From IMG/VR virus record IMGVR_UViG_3300024052_000085, positions 1 to 64,000 of that record: DNA of 64,000 nucleotides; one strand, 5' to 3'. The notes under the pieces are model-generated. The model was not told the origin of the DNA. It saw only the letters and a program-made list of their open reading frames with translations, and searched no databases. Source of the DNA: a virus. Position numbers and translations under genes: made by a program. Shown piece by piece: positions 7,661 through 16,044 of this stretch. Each line of letters starts with the position of its first letter. The first letter of the stretch is position 1.

Positions 7661-7671
7661 GGAGATTAAAC

Positions 7672-7887
7672 GTGCTTTGTACAGTACTGATAACGAAAAA
7701 ATATCCTGATGAGGAACTTCCAACAATGGAGTGGGATGAAGAGGAACCCGGCATCTTAGAAGTATACGTTAACCATACAGATGGACAAAAAGCTTGTATA
7801 ACTATAGATGCTGAATTCCTAAATTTGCTAGGAGAGTGTATAGAGGAAGGATATTCGCAGGATGTTTTGAAACATTTAAGTTCATAA
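7672..7887 (+). CDS. hypothetical acidic protein, 71 aa
   Basis: GTG start behind AAGGAG. Acidic, with a beta-rich first half and a helical end. No recognised motif. It is followed by a 9-bp hairpin at 7896-7920 without a T-run. Confidence 0.65.
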   Translation: MLCTVLITKKYPDEELPTMEWDEEEPGILEVYVNHTDGQKACITIDAEFLNLLGECIEEGYSQDVLKHLSS

Positions 7888-7895
7888 GGAGATTA

Positions 7896-7920
7896 GAGGG
7901 GCTAGTGTCGATAGCCTCTC
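7896..7920 (+). other. 9-bp RNA hairpin
   Basis: GAGGGGCTA pairs with TAGCCTCTC across a seven-base loop. No T-run follows, so a processing or anti-decay role is as likely as termination. Confidence 0.5.
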
Positions 7921-7964
7921 AGATCTGCGTATGAATAATAAGCGTAGTAAAGGAGGTGAAGATA

Positions 7965-8264
7965 ATGGCGATCACTGAAGAACAACTAAAGGATTTTGAA
8001 CTCTGGATTAAAGAAACTGATAGGATTGACGAGCTATATAAGGATCTTAAGCCTTCGGAAATCCGAGAACTTGTTAGAGAATTTTGTGGAAGTATAGTTG
8101 CTAATATGACTCTAGAAGATATAGTTGCAATAGGCGATTCAGCTAATCCTATATTTCATATAGACTTAGATTATCTAGATGATAAGATTAAGAAGTATGA
8201 AGTAGATATAGTTTTAGATTATAAACATGATCAAACATATCAAGAGGAGATGAATAATGATTGA
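7965..8264 (+). CDS. hypothetical acidic helical protein, 99 aa
   Basis: All-helical acidic protein without recognised motifs. Start chosen at the ATG eight bases after AGGAGGT; an in-frame GTG at 7956 lies within that binding site. Overlaps the next gene by eight bases. Confidence 0.65.
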   Translation: MAITEEQLKDFELWIKETDRIDELYKDLKPSEIRELVREFCGSIVANMTLEDIVAIGDSANPIFHIDLDYLDDKIKKYEVDIVLDYKHDQTYQEEMNND

Positions 8265-8454
8265 TAATGAAAAGATCAAGCAAGACGTATTAGATGGAAA
8301 CATTACTATAATTGCTGTAATCGATGCAGTAATAGAAATAAATGGATTCGTTGGAGTAGGTCTTATTACTCTAGGAGATGATCTTAAAGATTATTGCTAT
8401 GGGTATTCTAAAATGGTGCATAATAAAGGGAGGAGAGATGATAGGAATGCCTAA
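8257..8454 (+). CDS. hypothetical protein, 65 aa
   Basis: Short protein with a hydrophobic centre and a basic tail, behind a GAGGAG site. No recognised family. Overlaps the small membrane gene that follows. Confidence 0.6.
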   Translation: MIDNEKIKQDVLDGNITIIAVIDAVIEINGFVGVGLITLGDDLKDYCYGYSKMVHNKGRRDDRNA

Positions 8455-8539
8455 AGCAGATTTTAAAACGATAATAGCGTTTATTGTTGGTACTTTAGTT
8501 GTACTTTGTATAATTGCGACAATAGCAACGAATTTGTAA
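8438..8539 (+). CDS. single-pass membrane micro-protein, 33 aa
   Basis: Almost the whole protein is one hydrophobic helix, with Lys and Asp in a short N-terminal head. A GGGAGGAG site precedes two close in-frame ATGs (8438 and 8447). Such tiny membrane proteins in phages can be holin-like, superinfection-related or virion components; which applies is not clear. Confidence 0.5.
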   Translation: MIGMPKADFKTIIAFIVGTLVVLCIIATIATNL

Positions 8540-8557
8540 TAGAAGGAGGGATAATTT

Positions 8558-8743
8558 ATGTTAGACTTAGAAGAAGAAATGGATCAAGTTCTAGAAAAGT
8601 GGATTCATAATCTGTATTATGATCTTCCTAGGGAAGAAGTTCCTATTGGAGAGTTTCGTATAGTAGTAGAACAAGTAGATAAAGCTATTTTGAGGTATCA
8701 GCAAGAAACTTTAAGGATATTAGATAATGCCAACAGTAACTAG
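8558..8743 (+). CDS. hypothetical acidic protein, 61 aa
   Basis: Helical, acidic, with strong GAAGGAGGG upstream. Ends inside the next gene. Not recognised. Confidence 0.6.
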   Translation: MLDLEEEMDQVLEKWIHNLYYDLPREEVPIGEFRIVVEQVDKAILRYQQETLRILDNANSN

Positions 8744-9005
8744 TCTAGTAAGAGGCGGAGAAAATGTTAAAGTAAAATGGTCTATAGGACACTGTGGAAT
8801 GCTCTTAGAGTGGATGCAGTCTGAGAATTCTCTTCCAGGAGATAAAGAACCAGAGCTTTTTCCTACTAGTTATGTATTTCTAGAGGATCATTCTAGGACT
8901 TTTATGGAAAGCGATGTGTATCGTGATGGAGATCCTGACAAAATGGAAACGTTTGAAGTGAAAGCTGGGGATAAATACGAATGTTGGCACGAGTTTAAGA
9001 GGTAG
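8727..9005 (+). CDS. hypothetical protein, 92 aa
   Basis: Mixed strand and helix, with two Trp and a conserved-looking SIGHCGMLLEWM segment. No known family seen. Its first codons overlap the previous gene. Confidence 0.6.
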   Translation: MPTVTSLVRGGENVKVKWSIGHCGMLLEWMQSENSLPGDKEPELFPTSYVFLEDHSRTFMESDVYRDGDPDKMETFEVKAGDKYECWHEFKR

Positions 9006-9006
9006 T

Positions 9007-9303
9007 ATGAGTTTAGAATATTTAAATGGTACAGATCTTGAGTCTATTCCTAATCCTATTAGAAAGGATTATCTAGACTATATGAGATGGATCCAGGCAA
9101 AAGAAGACCACAGAAAACTTATTCAGAAGAGATCGGTAACAAGGCGTAAAGATGCTTTGGATTATATTGAAGGACTGAAGCAGGTTATGCATCATCCTGA
9201 TCTTATAGAATTAAAGAAAGTGGTTTTACGTCATTCTCAGTTATTCAGTCTTACAGCTATTCACGAGATTTGTAAGAAAATAGATGAAGTTTGTGGAGAA
9301 TAA
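9007..9303 (+). CDS. hypothetical basic helical protein, 98 aa
   Basis: Helical and positively charged in the middle (RKLIQKRSVTRRKD), so it may bind nucleic acid. No recognised domain. It starts directly after the previous stop. Confidence 0.6.
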   Translation: MSLEYLNGTDLESIPNPIRKDYLDYMRWIQAKEDHRKLIQKRSVTRRKDALDYIEGLKQVMHHPDLIELKKVVLRHSQLFSLTAIHEICKKIDEVCGE

Positions 9304-9307
9304 TTTA

Positions 9308-9748
9308 ATGATTGAAGAACCTAGTAAGAGTCTTAAGGTAAAAAGGAATCTTCGTGTAAACGTCTATAGAGTTGAGAGGGCATATGGAGGTTCAGAAGAG
9401 GGAGGTTGGTGGTTCGATCAAGGAAGGTTTGTAGAAAGTTGGCCTTGTACTTGCGAATGTAGTCTTCCTATAGAAGAAAGACCGACAGAAGATGAAAGAG
9501 GTAACCAGGGGTGGTATGCTCAATTAGATACTTGGTGGGGCCATCATGAAGAAGGATGTAATTCTCTAGAGTGTTATGAGAAAATAGATAAAGTTTTCTC
9601 AGAACATCAAGATGAGTGGTATCCTCAATTCTCCGGAGATGAGTCCGAACCTAGAAGAGGAGAGACTTTTAGTACTGGTAAGATACAAATCGATATCGAA
9701 CTTAATTGTGGCAAGAACTTTCCGGAGCATATGCCTCACTATTCTTAA
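9308..9748 (+). CDS. hypothetical Trp-rich protein, 146 aa
   Basis: Rich in Trp, Gly and Glu with Cys near residues 45, 47 and 79. An ATG 24 bases earlier is possible, but this one has GGAG at suitable spacing. No family recognised. Last gene before the promoter at 9750. Confidence 0.6.
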   Translation: MIEEPSKSLKVKRNLRVNVYRVERAYGGSEEGGWWFDQGRFVESWPCTCECSLPIEERPTEDERGNQGWYAQLDTWWGHHEEGCNSLECYEKIDKVFSEHQDEWYPQFSGDESEPRRGETFSTGKIQIDIELNCGKNFPEHMPHYS

Positions 9749-9749
9749 A

Positions 9750-9774
9750 GCATCAGATTAATTTATGTTAAAAT
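9750..9774 (+). promoter_or_regulatory. element-type promoter GCATCAGATTAAT...TAAAAT
   Basis: GCATCAGATTAATTTA followed by a -10-like TAAAAT, 18 bases after the first G. Same motif and spacing as at 15086, 33507 and 55184. It lies 25 bases before the start of the next gene. Confidence 0.65.
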
Positions 9775-9799
9775 AATGATATGAACATAAGGAATAAGT

Positions 9800-10663
9800 A
9801 TGCAGTTCGATAGAGATAAAAGAAAAGCTTATGCTAGAGAGTATCAAGCTAATAAGAAGAGGGAACAAGATCTTCTTAAGAGATGGATAGCTGAAAATCC
9901 TGAAGCTTATCAGAAAAAGTTAGCAGTTATCAAAGCTAAAGCTGATAAAGAGCAATCTAGAGTTCAAGATTTCAGGGATATTGTAGGTACTGAGTACTTT
10001 AAAGCAGTTTCAATACATGCATGTCCTGATTTAATGTGTGAGTGCGGTATTCCGGAGTCTCCAGCTATGCATTCTCCTATGCAAAGATCTAAGAGAAATT
10101 GTAGTACGTGTGGAGAAGACTATTCTGCAGTATTTTATCAAGTAGGATATGAGACTAAAGATCAACATAAATGCGATAGATGGGGTCTGTTTGTAATGTC
10201 TCCTCAAGAATATACTTCTATCAGTAAGGTAGATGGATTGTATAATCAATGGTCTAATAAAGTAATGTTAGCAGGTCCTGGAGAAAGGTATAATAACAGT
10301 AAACCTAATGGACATATAACTCTACAATGGTTTAAACCTTCTAGAGCTTTGTTTGCTGTATGTAATTACTGTAATGAAGGTTTAGATCAAGGGTATCTAT
10401 CTTTCGCAGAAAGAGTTCATAATACTATCTCTGGTCAAGGACATTATGGAGACTCTTTACTGTCGTGTTTAAGATGTACAGAGAAACATTATCAAGCTCC
10501 TCTACCTTTCCAGTGGGAAATTAGAGATTGGGAGATTGGATTCTTTAGTAATAAAGAGTTTGATTGGAGCATTCATCATCAATCTCAAAGAGATGAGATA
10601 GAGAAAAACTTTATGAAATATAAAGGGTATTTAGATTCTATAGACTTTAATGATCTGAGGTAA
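9800..10663 (+). CDS. multi-zinc-finger protein, 287 aa
   Basis: A charged helical N-terminus (residues 1-55) is followed by repeated Cys pairs: C-x-C near 77-79, C-x2-C near 97-100, C-x2-C near 190-193 and C-x2-C near 226-229. The pattern suggests two zinc-ribbon modules. No catalytic motif recognised. It opens the operon that leads to the family-B-like polymerase, so a replication or transcription role is plausible. Confidence 0.65.
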   Translation: MQFDRDKRKAYAREYQANKKREQDLLKRWIAENPEAYQKKLAVIKAKADKEQSRVQDFRDIVGTEYFKAVSIHACPDLMCECGIPESPAMHSPMQRSKRNCSTCGEDYSAVFYQVGYETKDQHKCDRWGLFVMSPQEYTSISKVDGLYNQWSNKVMLAGPGERYNNSKPNGHITLQWFKPSRALFAVCNYCNEGLDQGYLSFAERVHNTISGQGHYGDSLLSCLRCTEKHYQAPLPFQWEIRDWEIGFFSNKEFDWSIHHQSQRDEIEKNFMKYKGYLDSIDFNDLR

Positions 10664-10668
10664 TTGTA

Positions 10669-11229
10669 TTGGTTCACGATAATCCCGAATTTTTAAGTAA
10701 GGTTAAGGGGGTTGTTTCCTTTCATAAGAAGGGAGACAACTCTGATATTGCATTAGTAACTAGAGAGTGTCCTTATTGTTGGACAAGCGTAGAACAACCT
10801 GTTGAACATATATATGTTACCTGTCTTAGTTTATGGGGAACTTATATTTGCAGTAGTTGTGGAACTTATTATTACTTTGTAGGTGATAATATATATCAGT
10901 ATATCCCAGAAGCTCAGTTAATGCATATTCCTCATTATGCAAAGAGACCTTCTAGATTAGATACTATTAAGGATTATAATAGTCTATTTTATAGGGCCAA
11001 AGCTTTTAACTGGTTTGATACGATAAATCTGGAAGAAATAAGTATAGTTGAAAATGTTTGGACTATGGCTATAGAAGTTGCAGCTCAAATGAATACAAAG
11101 CTTAAGACAGGTATAGCTCCTGGATATAGTATTGGATACGAGTTATCTGGGGAGTTAGATCCTCAATCTTTAAATAGCGTAAAATTTGTTGAAGCTTTGG
11201 AGTTTCTTAAGGAGAAGGAGTTAGTGTAA
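10669..11229 (+). CDS. zinc-ribbon protein, 186 aa
   Basis: CPYC near residue 34 and CSSC near residue 61 form a zinc ribbon; the rest is aromatic and helical. TTG start five bases after the previous stop. The stop overlaps the next ATG. Function not recognised. Confidence 0.6.
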   Translation: MVHDNPEFLSKVKGVVSFHKKGDNSDIALVTRECPYCWTSVEQPVEHIYVTCLSLWGTYICSSCGTYYYFVGDNIYQYIPEAQLMHIPHYAKRPSRLDTIKDYNSLFYRAKAFNWFDTINLEEISIVENVWTMAIEVAAQMNTKLKTGIAPGYSIGYELSGELDPQSLNSVKFVEALEFLKEKELV

Positions 11230-11501
11230 TGTCTTTAGAATTTCAAACTAGAAGTAAGAATAGAGAAGACGCGAAGAATTTAAAGAAGAAGAAGATAAAG
11301 GTTTCTTTATTCAAGAATTTTAAAGCTAAAGATCTTCAACAAACAATTAAGCTGTTAGTTATCGGTCTTTCTTTAGGTAGCGGTATATTAGGAGCGGCAT
11401 ATCTTATTAGTGTAGGTATATCTCCTTATATAGGATTTATCTTTGGTGCAGGTGTATTAGCTGTACACTTAAATTATATAGCAACAGTAACAAAGTCATG
11501 A
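11229..11501 (+). CDS. two-helix membrane protein with basic head, 90 aa
   Basis: Residues 1-38 are strongly basic (KKKKIKVS); residues about 40-85 form two membrane helices joined by a short Gly/Pro turn. The basic head would face the cytoplasm. It may tether a replication complex to the membrane, judging only from its place among replication genes. Confidence 0.65.
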   Translation: MSLEFQTRSKNREDAKNLKKKKIKVSLFKNFKAKDLQQTIKLLVIGLSLGSGILGAAYLISVGISPYIGFIFGAGVLAVHLNYIATVTKS

Positions 11502-12031
11502 TCTGCGATAATTTAGAATATGCCATTAATGAATATTGTCTAGAATCTGGAAAGTTTCCAATATCAGATGGTAATTATGTTTCTAGTTGGATAGATCTAT
11601 ATCCTTTGACATGTAACAGGGAGTTTAGTAATTTAATTACTGAATCTCTCTGTTCTAAATTGTTTTCAAACTTTTGGCAATTTAGTTATGTAGCGGGAAA
11701 AGAACTTCATGGAACTCTATTAGCCAGTAGTTTAGTGGCCAAATGTAAATGGATAGATTCTGATTTGGTTATTGTACGTAAAGAAGCTAAGTCTATTAAA
11801 GTTCCTTATAATTTCGAGAAAGATTCTAATGAAAATAAATGTATTTTATTGGATGAAGTTATAAGTTCAGGTACTAATATGGAGTCTTCAATTATAGATC
11901 TAAACAATAGAGGATTTCAGGTAGTTGGAGTAATGAGTGTAGTATATAGAGGTGGAGGAGCTAAAGAGAAAGCAGAAGGGATGGGTATTCCTTTTGACTA
12001 TCTATATAAGATTCCCGAGGAGTTGATATGA
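11498..12031 (+). CDS. phosphoribosyltransferase-like (orotate PRTase-type), 177 aa
   Basis: The PRPP-binding loop is clear: CILLDEVISSGTNM near residues 115-128, with one of the usual two acids. A GKELHGTLLASSL segment upstream and VIVRKEAKSI fit the orotate PRTase layout (catalytic Lys loop). Proteins of this type join a base to PRPP. In a virus it may serve pyrimidine supply or base salvage. Whether all catalytic residues are present is not certain. Confidence 0.65.
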   Translation: MICDNLEYAINEYCLESGKFPISDGNYVSSWIDLYPLTCNREFSNLITESLCSKLFSNFWQFSYVAGKELHGTLLASSLVAKCKWIDSDLVIVRKEAKSIKVPYNFEKDSNENKCILLDEVISSGTNMESSIIDLNNRGFQVVGVMSVVYRGGGAKEKAEGMGIPFDYLYKIPEELI

Positions 12032-12330
12032 GTTATAGATTAGTAGATTTAATTCTTAAAGAAGAGTCTAGAAGAGGACGTAGAAATGTACGAGACAGAC
12101 TTGCTAGAGAATATATTCAGAATCATCCAGAAATAAAACAAGATCCGAATAGTATTATTGATTCTAACGATATTCCTGAAGGCACTACTGAAAGTGCAAT
12201 AAGGGGTATAGCTAGATTTTACAATAAATCTAGTTTAGTAAGACAGATATTACGAGAACGGAGAAACGATGACAACACCGAACAGGCCGAATCGTCGAAG
12301 GCAACCGAGTCCAGCCGAACTACAGAGTAG
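12028..12330 (+). CDS. hypothetical basic protein, 100 aa
   Basis: Basic in the first half, Ser/Thr/Glu-rich at the end. No recognised motif. It overlaps both neighbours, by 4 and 62 bases; the 62-base overlap is unusually long for this window. Confidence 0.55.
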   Translation: MSYRLVDLILKEESRRGRRNVRDRLAREYIQNHPEIKQDPNSIIDSNDIPEGTTESAIRGIARFYNKSSLVRQILRERRNDDNTEQAESSKATESSRTTE

Positions 12331-12685
12331 GGTAGATGCCTTATCTCGTTGGATTTCAAGAGATAGAGCTCAAAGAATGGCTCCCTATATGCCTAATCCA
12401 AGTGGTAATAGTCCGGGAGCTAGACGTACTCAAAGAATTTTAATAGCTATGAGAGCTAGAGTTATGGATGCTCAAAAACAATTAGAAAATGAATCGATTG
12501 TTGATGTCGATACTGGTGATCTTATTCATCCTATTTACGGTGTTGTAGATGAGGGTCGTAGATATCGGGGAGGTAACTATGGTAACCTTGCTATAGACGT
12601 AGCTACTACAGATGTTGAAACTATGATATTTACTGGAGATACAGATAATTTGGAGCCTGAACTACATGCTATCGTCAGCCCGTGA
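12269..12685 (+). CDS. hypothetical protein, 138 aa
   Basis: Arg/Pro-rich N-terminus, helical middle, acidic end. Placed directly before the polymerase gene and overlapping it by 20 bases. A primer-protein or accessory role is conceivable for a gene next to a family-B polymerase, but nothing in the sequence proves it. Confidence 0.55.
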   Translation: MTTPNRPNRRRQPSPAELQSRVDALSRWISRDRAQRMAPYMPNPSGNSPGARRTQRILIAMRARVMDAQKQLENESIVDVDTGDLIHPIYGVVDEGRRYRGGNYGNLAIDVATTDVETMIFTGDTDNLEPELHAIVSP

Positions 12686-14390
12686 TAAATGGGAGCTTGA
12701 ATCTCAAGAAAGATATAAAAGACTCTTTAGAAGTGAACCTGAATATGAACAAGAAAGAGAACTTCCAGATATAATTGCAAATAGGTTTGCTAACTCTCCT
12801 TCAGGTATGGGATTTCATGGTTTAAAGATAGAAGTTGACAACCTAGGAAATCCTAGACTTTGGTCAGAACAGGAAGAGTTAGATACTTATGATATATTTG
12901 AATGGATATTAGATAAAGAAGCAGTAACTTCAGTAGATGGTAGAGGGGTCTTTGATAGTATATTTAAGATTCTTAGTCCTAAACAGATAAAGGAGATTGC
13001 AATATTAGGTAAGACTACTATTTCAGATGGTACTCAACTGATCATACCAGGCAATGCTCCTTGGCTATCTGTACGTAAAGGTAATAAGACAGGTAAACTT
13101 ACAAATATTTATGGTCTTTTGTCTTTACAGAAGGAATTTGATACTGAATTTACAGATCCTGCACACTTTAGGAAGGCAACAGAACTGGCACATGCTAGAT
13201 TATGGAATGCAGGTTTAGGAGATTTAAGTATTAGATCTCCAGGTAACTTAATTGAGGCTATGGTTATTAGAAAATCTCCTCGGCAACCTTTACCTAATCT
13301 ATTACATGTCCAAAGGTTTGCGACAGCATTTAAACCTGCAAGAATAGAAGGTACTACGTTTGGGATTAATGAGGTAATTGACTACGATATTACTTCTGCT
13401 TTTCCTTCCGTTATAAGTGACTTAGTCGATTTAAACTCAATATATTGGTTAGATACTCATAAGCCTCAAGACGAAGCTATTTACGCAGCTATTAGATGTG
13501 ATTTGGAAATAAATCAATCTTTGATTAGAGGACCTATATCTGTAAGGTTAGGTACTAATTCGTCTTTCTTTCCTATAGGCATTATTTCAAGTATTTGGAT
13601 TAGTAAACCCGAATATGATTTGTTAAAAGATTATCCGGAGCTTGGTAAAGTTACTACAATACACGAAGCTTCTTGGGGTTGTCTAAGTAATCCTGAAAGT
13701 GCTGAAATTTATCCTTTCAGACGTCTACTTAAGAATTTATTGTTCCCTCTACGTCAGAGAGATAAATTTTTAGGTGGATATCTTAAATTAGCTATGGCAG
13801 CTTTATGGGGTAAGTTTATTTCTTCATATGAAGTTCAAGATACTTTGGATGGTGAGAAATATACTAGGTCTTCTAGTCTTTATAATCCTATATTTGCCTC
13901 TCATGTTACGGGAGCAGTTAGAGCTAGTCTTTATAGAACTAGCTTAGGTAAAGAAGTGGTAGGAGAATTCGTAGATGGTATAGCCTTATTAGAGTCTACT
14001 AGAACAAGAAATGGTTTTGGAGGTCTAATTCAAGAAGGCTCTGGAACGATGGTTCTATTCGACGATCAATATAAAGGTTGTGATTGGAAGAATCCTGAAG
14101 TATTAGTTTGGGCTCAAGGATATAAAGATAAGTATTTCTTCGAGATGCCAAGAAATTACAGAAATTCTTTACAATTTGCATATCAGAAATTTGGAACTGA
14201 TGGAGCAGCATCTGAAATGTCTAGGGAGTCTACTATAATGCAGCATATACCTATAGGACCTTCTAGAAGACTTATGGATGCTTACAGAGTAGGAGACTTC
14301 TTAAATTATTCTCTACCTAGTGCACCTCCTAGAATGTCAGATTTAATGACAATAATGTATCAGAGATCATTTAGTAGGAAGATAAGATAA
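12666..14390 (+). CDS. divergent family-B DNA polymerase (palm motifs A, B, C)
   Basis: 574 residues. Motif A is DYDITSAFPS (about 239-248), matching the D-x2-S-x-Y-P-S pattern. Motif B is LKLAMAALWGKF (about 373-385), close to the LK-x3-NSLYGKF of protein-primed enzymes. Motif C is EFVDGIAL (about 434-441) with the metal-binding Asp, although the usual second Asp is replaced. No clear 3'-5' exonuclease motif is seen in the N-terminus. Shorter than most family-B polymerases. It lies in the same operon as a Sak4-like ATPase, while a full PolA-type polymerase lies at 23368, so the element has two polymerases. Confidence 0.7.
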   Translation: MLSSARDKWELESQERYKRLFRSEPEYEQERELPDIIANRFANSPSGMGFHGLKIEVDNLGNPRLWSEQEELDTYDIFEWILDKEAVTSVDGRGVFDSIFKILSPKQIKEIAILGKTTISDGTQLIIPGNAPWLSVRKGNKTGKLTNIYGLLSLQKEFDTEFTDPAHFRKATELAHARLWNAGLGDLSIRSPGNLIEAMVIRKSPRQPLPNLLHVQRFATAFKPARIEGTTFGINEVIDYDITSAFPSVISDLVDLNSIYWLDTHKPQDEAIYAAIRCDLEINQSLIRGPISVRLGTNSSFFPIGIISSIWISKPEYDLLKDYPELGKVTTIHEASWGCLSNPESAEIYPFRRLLKNLLFPLRQRDKFLGGYLKLAMAALWGKFISSYEVQDTLDGEKYTRSSSLYNPIFASHVTGAVRASLYRTSLGKEVVGEFVDGIALLESTRTRNGFGGLIQEGSGTMVLFDDQYKGCDWKNPEVLVWAQGYKDKYFFEMPRNYRNSLQFAYQKFGTDGAASEMSRESTIMQHIPIGPSRRLMDAYRVGDFLNYSLPSAPPRMSDLMTIMYQRSFSRKIR

Positions 14391-15079
14391 TGTCGCTTAA
14401 ACAAAGAGAGAAAATTATTAGCGAGCACTTTAGAAGATTGGCTGATCCTGTATTTGCTAGAAGAAGTAATGTTCAGTCAATGCATACTAGATATAAGACT
14501 ACAGATGTAATTAGAATGCATTCTAAGCTTTCGAATCCCGACTTTAAGGGTCTAATGCTGAAAGCTGATGAACTAATGATTAATGAGAATATTACTCTAT
14601 GGGAACCTTCCTCTCCAGATTGGACAAATGAGGTTCTTTATCACATACATTATGATCCTGACATTAGAGAAGATAAGGAAGATCTTGCAGATAGAGAAAC
14701 TGAGTATGAACGTAGAAGAAATGTTACTCAGTGGAGAGATGAATTTCCAGATATTCTTAAAGAATATAGCTGGAACAGATTAGACTGGTTATGGGATATG
14801 TCCTGGTCCTTCTATGTTTCCTATAGAGACCAATTTAGACAAGGACATTTACAAGTATATAAAAGTATTCTAGGAGAAATACCTAGAGGATTAGAAGATA
14901 TTCCATATCAAAGTGTTATGACAGCTGAACGTAAGTATCGACAAAGGTCTTTTAATGAAAAGATGAGCAAAGCAATACTAAGAAAAGATACTGAAACTCT
15001 AGAACATATGGGCTTTACAGAAGATGAAATCTCTAAAGCATATGAGCGTGCTGATCATATACAATCTCGAAGGGGGTAA
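14390..15079 (+). CDS. hypothetical helical protein, 229 aa
   Basis: Mostly helical, charged, Trp-rich in the middle; no recognised fold. It starts on the last base of the polymerase stop codon, so it may be a partner of that polymerase. The promoter at 15086 follows seven bases later. Confidence 0.65.
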   Translation: MSLKQREKIISEHFRRLADPVFARRSNVQSMHTRYKTTDVIRMHSKLSNPDFKGLMLKADELMINENITLWEPSSPDWTNEVLYHIHYDPDIREDKEDLADRETEYERRRNVTQWRDEFPDILKEYSWNRLDWLWDMSWSFYVSYRDQFRQGHLQVYKSILGEIPRGLEDIPYQSVMTAERKYRQRSFNEKMSKAILRKDTETLEHMGFTEDEISKAYERADHIQSRRG

Positions 15080-15085
15080 TTTGAA

Positions 15086-15110
15086 GCATCAGATTAAATT
15101 ATATTATAAT
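15086..15110 (+). promoter_or_regulatory. element-type promoter GCATCAGATTAAATTA...TATAAT
   Basis: Best copy of the recurring motif: GCATCAGATTAAATTA, then a perfect TATAAT. A TTGAAG just before the element gives a partial -35 (18-base spacer). It precedes the Sak4-like gene. Confidence 0.75.
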
Positions 15111-15131
15111 AAATCATAAGGAGTTCGAGAA

Positions 15132-15971
15132 ATGACAACAACATCTGTCTGGGTTGACGGAAAAAAAGGAAAAACGTTAGATGTATCAGAATACATAGAC
15201 GGTTCTCCATGGGATGGAGAATATGCTACTTTCAATATGATGATTTATGGTGAACCTGGAGAAGGTAAGACTCCTCTATTAGGTTCAGTTGTAGATGTTC
15301 CTTCAATGCTTCCAGCATTGCTTATTGATTGCGATTCGGGAACTTTAAGTATTCGAAACAGAGATGGATTGAATACGTTACATCTTAATAAGATGGCCGC
15401 TCAACTCTCAAATGAACAAGGTAAAGAGATAAGTCCTTGGAAAGCTCTTGAAGAGACTTATAGATGGTTGACTCAAGACGATCACGATTACAAAACCGTA
15501 ATGTTAGATGGAGGTACAGAGATACAGAGATACTGTGAGTTAGAATGTATAGCTTATGGTATTGAAAAGAAGAATTCAGGAGACCATGATCCAGAGCTTG
15601 CTGAACTTGCAGACTATAGAAGGATTCACGAAAGAATGAAGCGTATGTATATGCGTTTTAGAGACCTTCAAACCAAAGATGGTAGAAGGATAAACTTCTT
15701 AGCAACAGCACATGAAGGTAAAGCTAAGGATGATCTTTCAGGTAAGATGTATATTCAACCTTTATTCATAGGAAAAGCTACAGTTCTTATCTCTTCTGTT
15801 TTCGATATATTAGCAAGACTAACTACATCCGATGTAGGTACTAAGAAGGATGTTAAGGTTCTTGTTCCTGCTGTTAATGGTACAGCTAGAGGACGAGATA
15901 GATCAGGCAGTTTAGGTGGGTTTGTTGAAGACCCTACAATGGCAAAGTTAGCAGAAAAAATAAGAGGTTAA
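15132..15971 (+). CDS. Sak4-like RecA-fold ATPase (single-strand annealing/recombination)
   Basis: 279 residues with Walker A GEPGEGKT (about 40-47) and Walker B TVMLDGG (about 123-129), in the AAA_24/Sak4 arrangement used by many phages for recombination-dependent replication. Acts on DNA in the cytoplasm, probably together with the ssDNA-binding-like protein encoded next. Strong AAGGAG site; its own promoter at 15086. A RecA- or DnaB-type role cannot be excluded from motifs alone. Confidence 0.75.
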   Translation: MTTTSVWVDGKKGKTLDVSEYIDGSPWDGEYATFNMMIYGEPGEGKTPLLGSVVDVPSMLPALLIDCDSGTLSIRNRDGLNTLHLNKMAAQLSNEQGKEISPWKALEETYRWLTQDDHDYKTVMLDGGTEIQRYCELECIAYGIEKKNSGDHDPELAELADYRRIHERMKRMYMRFRDLQTKDGRRINFLATAHEGKAKDDLSGKMYIQPLFIGKATVLISSVFDILARLTTSDVGTKKDVKVLVPAVNGTARGRDRSGSLGGFVEDPTMAKLAEKIRG

Positions 15972-16020
15972 GAAAAGGATTGTTAGATGTTTGAAATCTC
16001 ATCTAGGGGAAGGTCCTTAG

Positions 16021-16042
16021 CACATAAAATTATATATAAAAG
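16021..16042 (+). promoter_or_regulatory. possible promoter of the ssDNA-binding-like gene
   Basis: CACATAAAATTATATATAAA resembles the CATCAGATTAAATTA plus TATAAT promoters but is degenerate. It lies just before the gene and inside the span of the inverted repeat. Confidence 0.3.
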
Positions 16043-16044
16043 AA

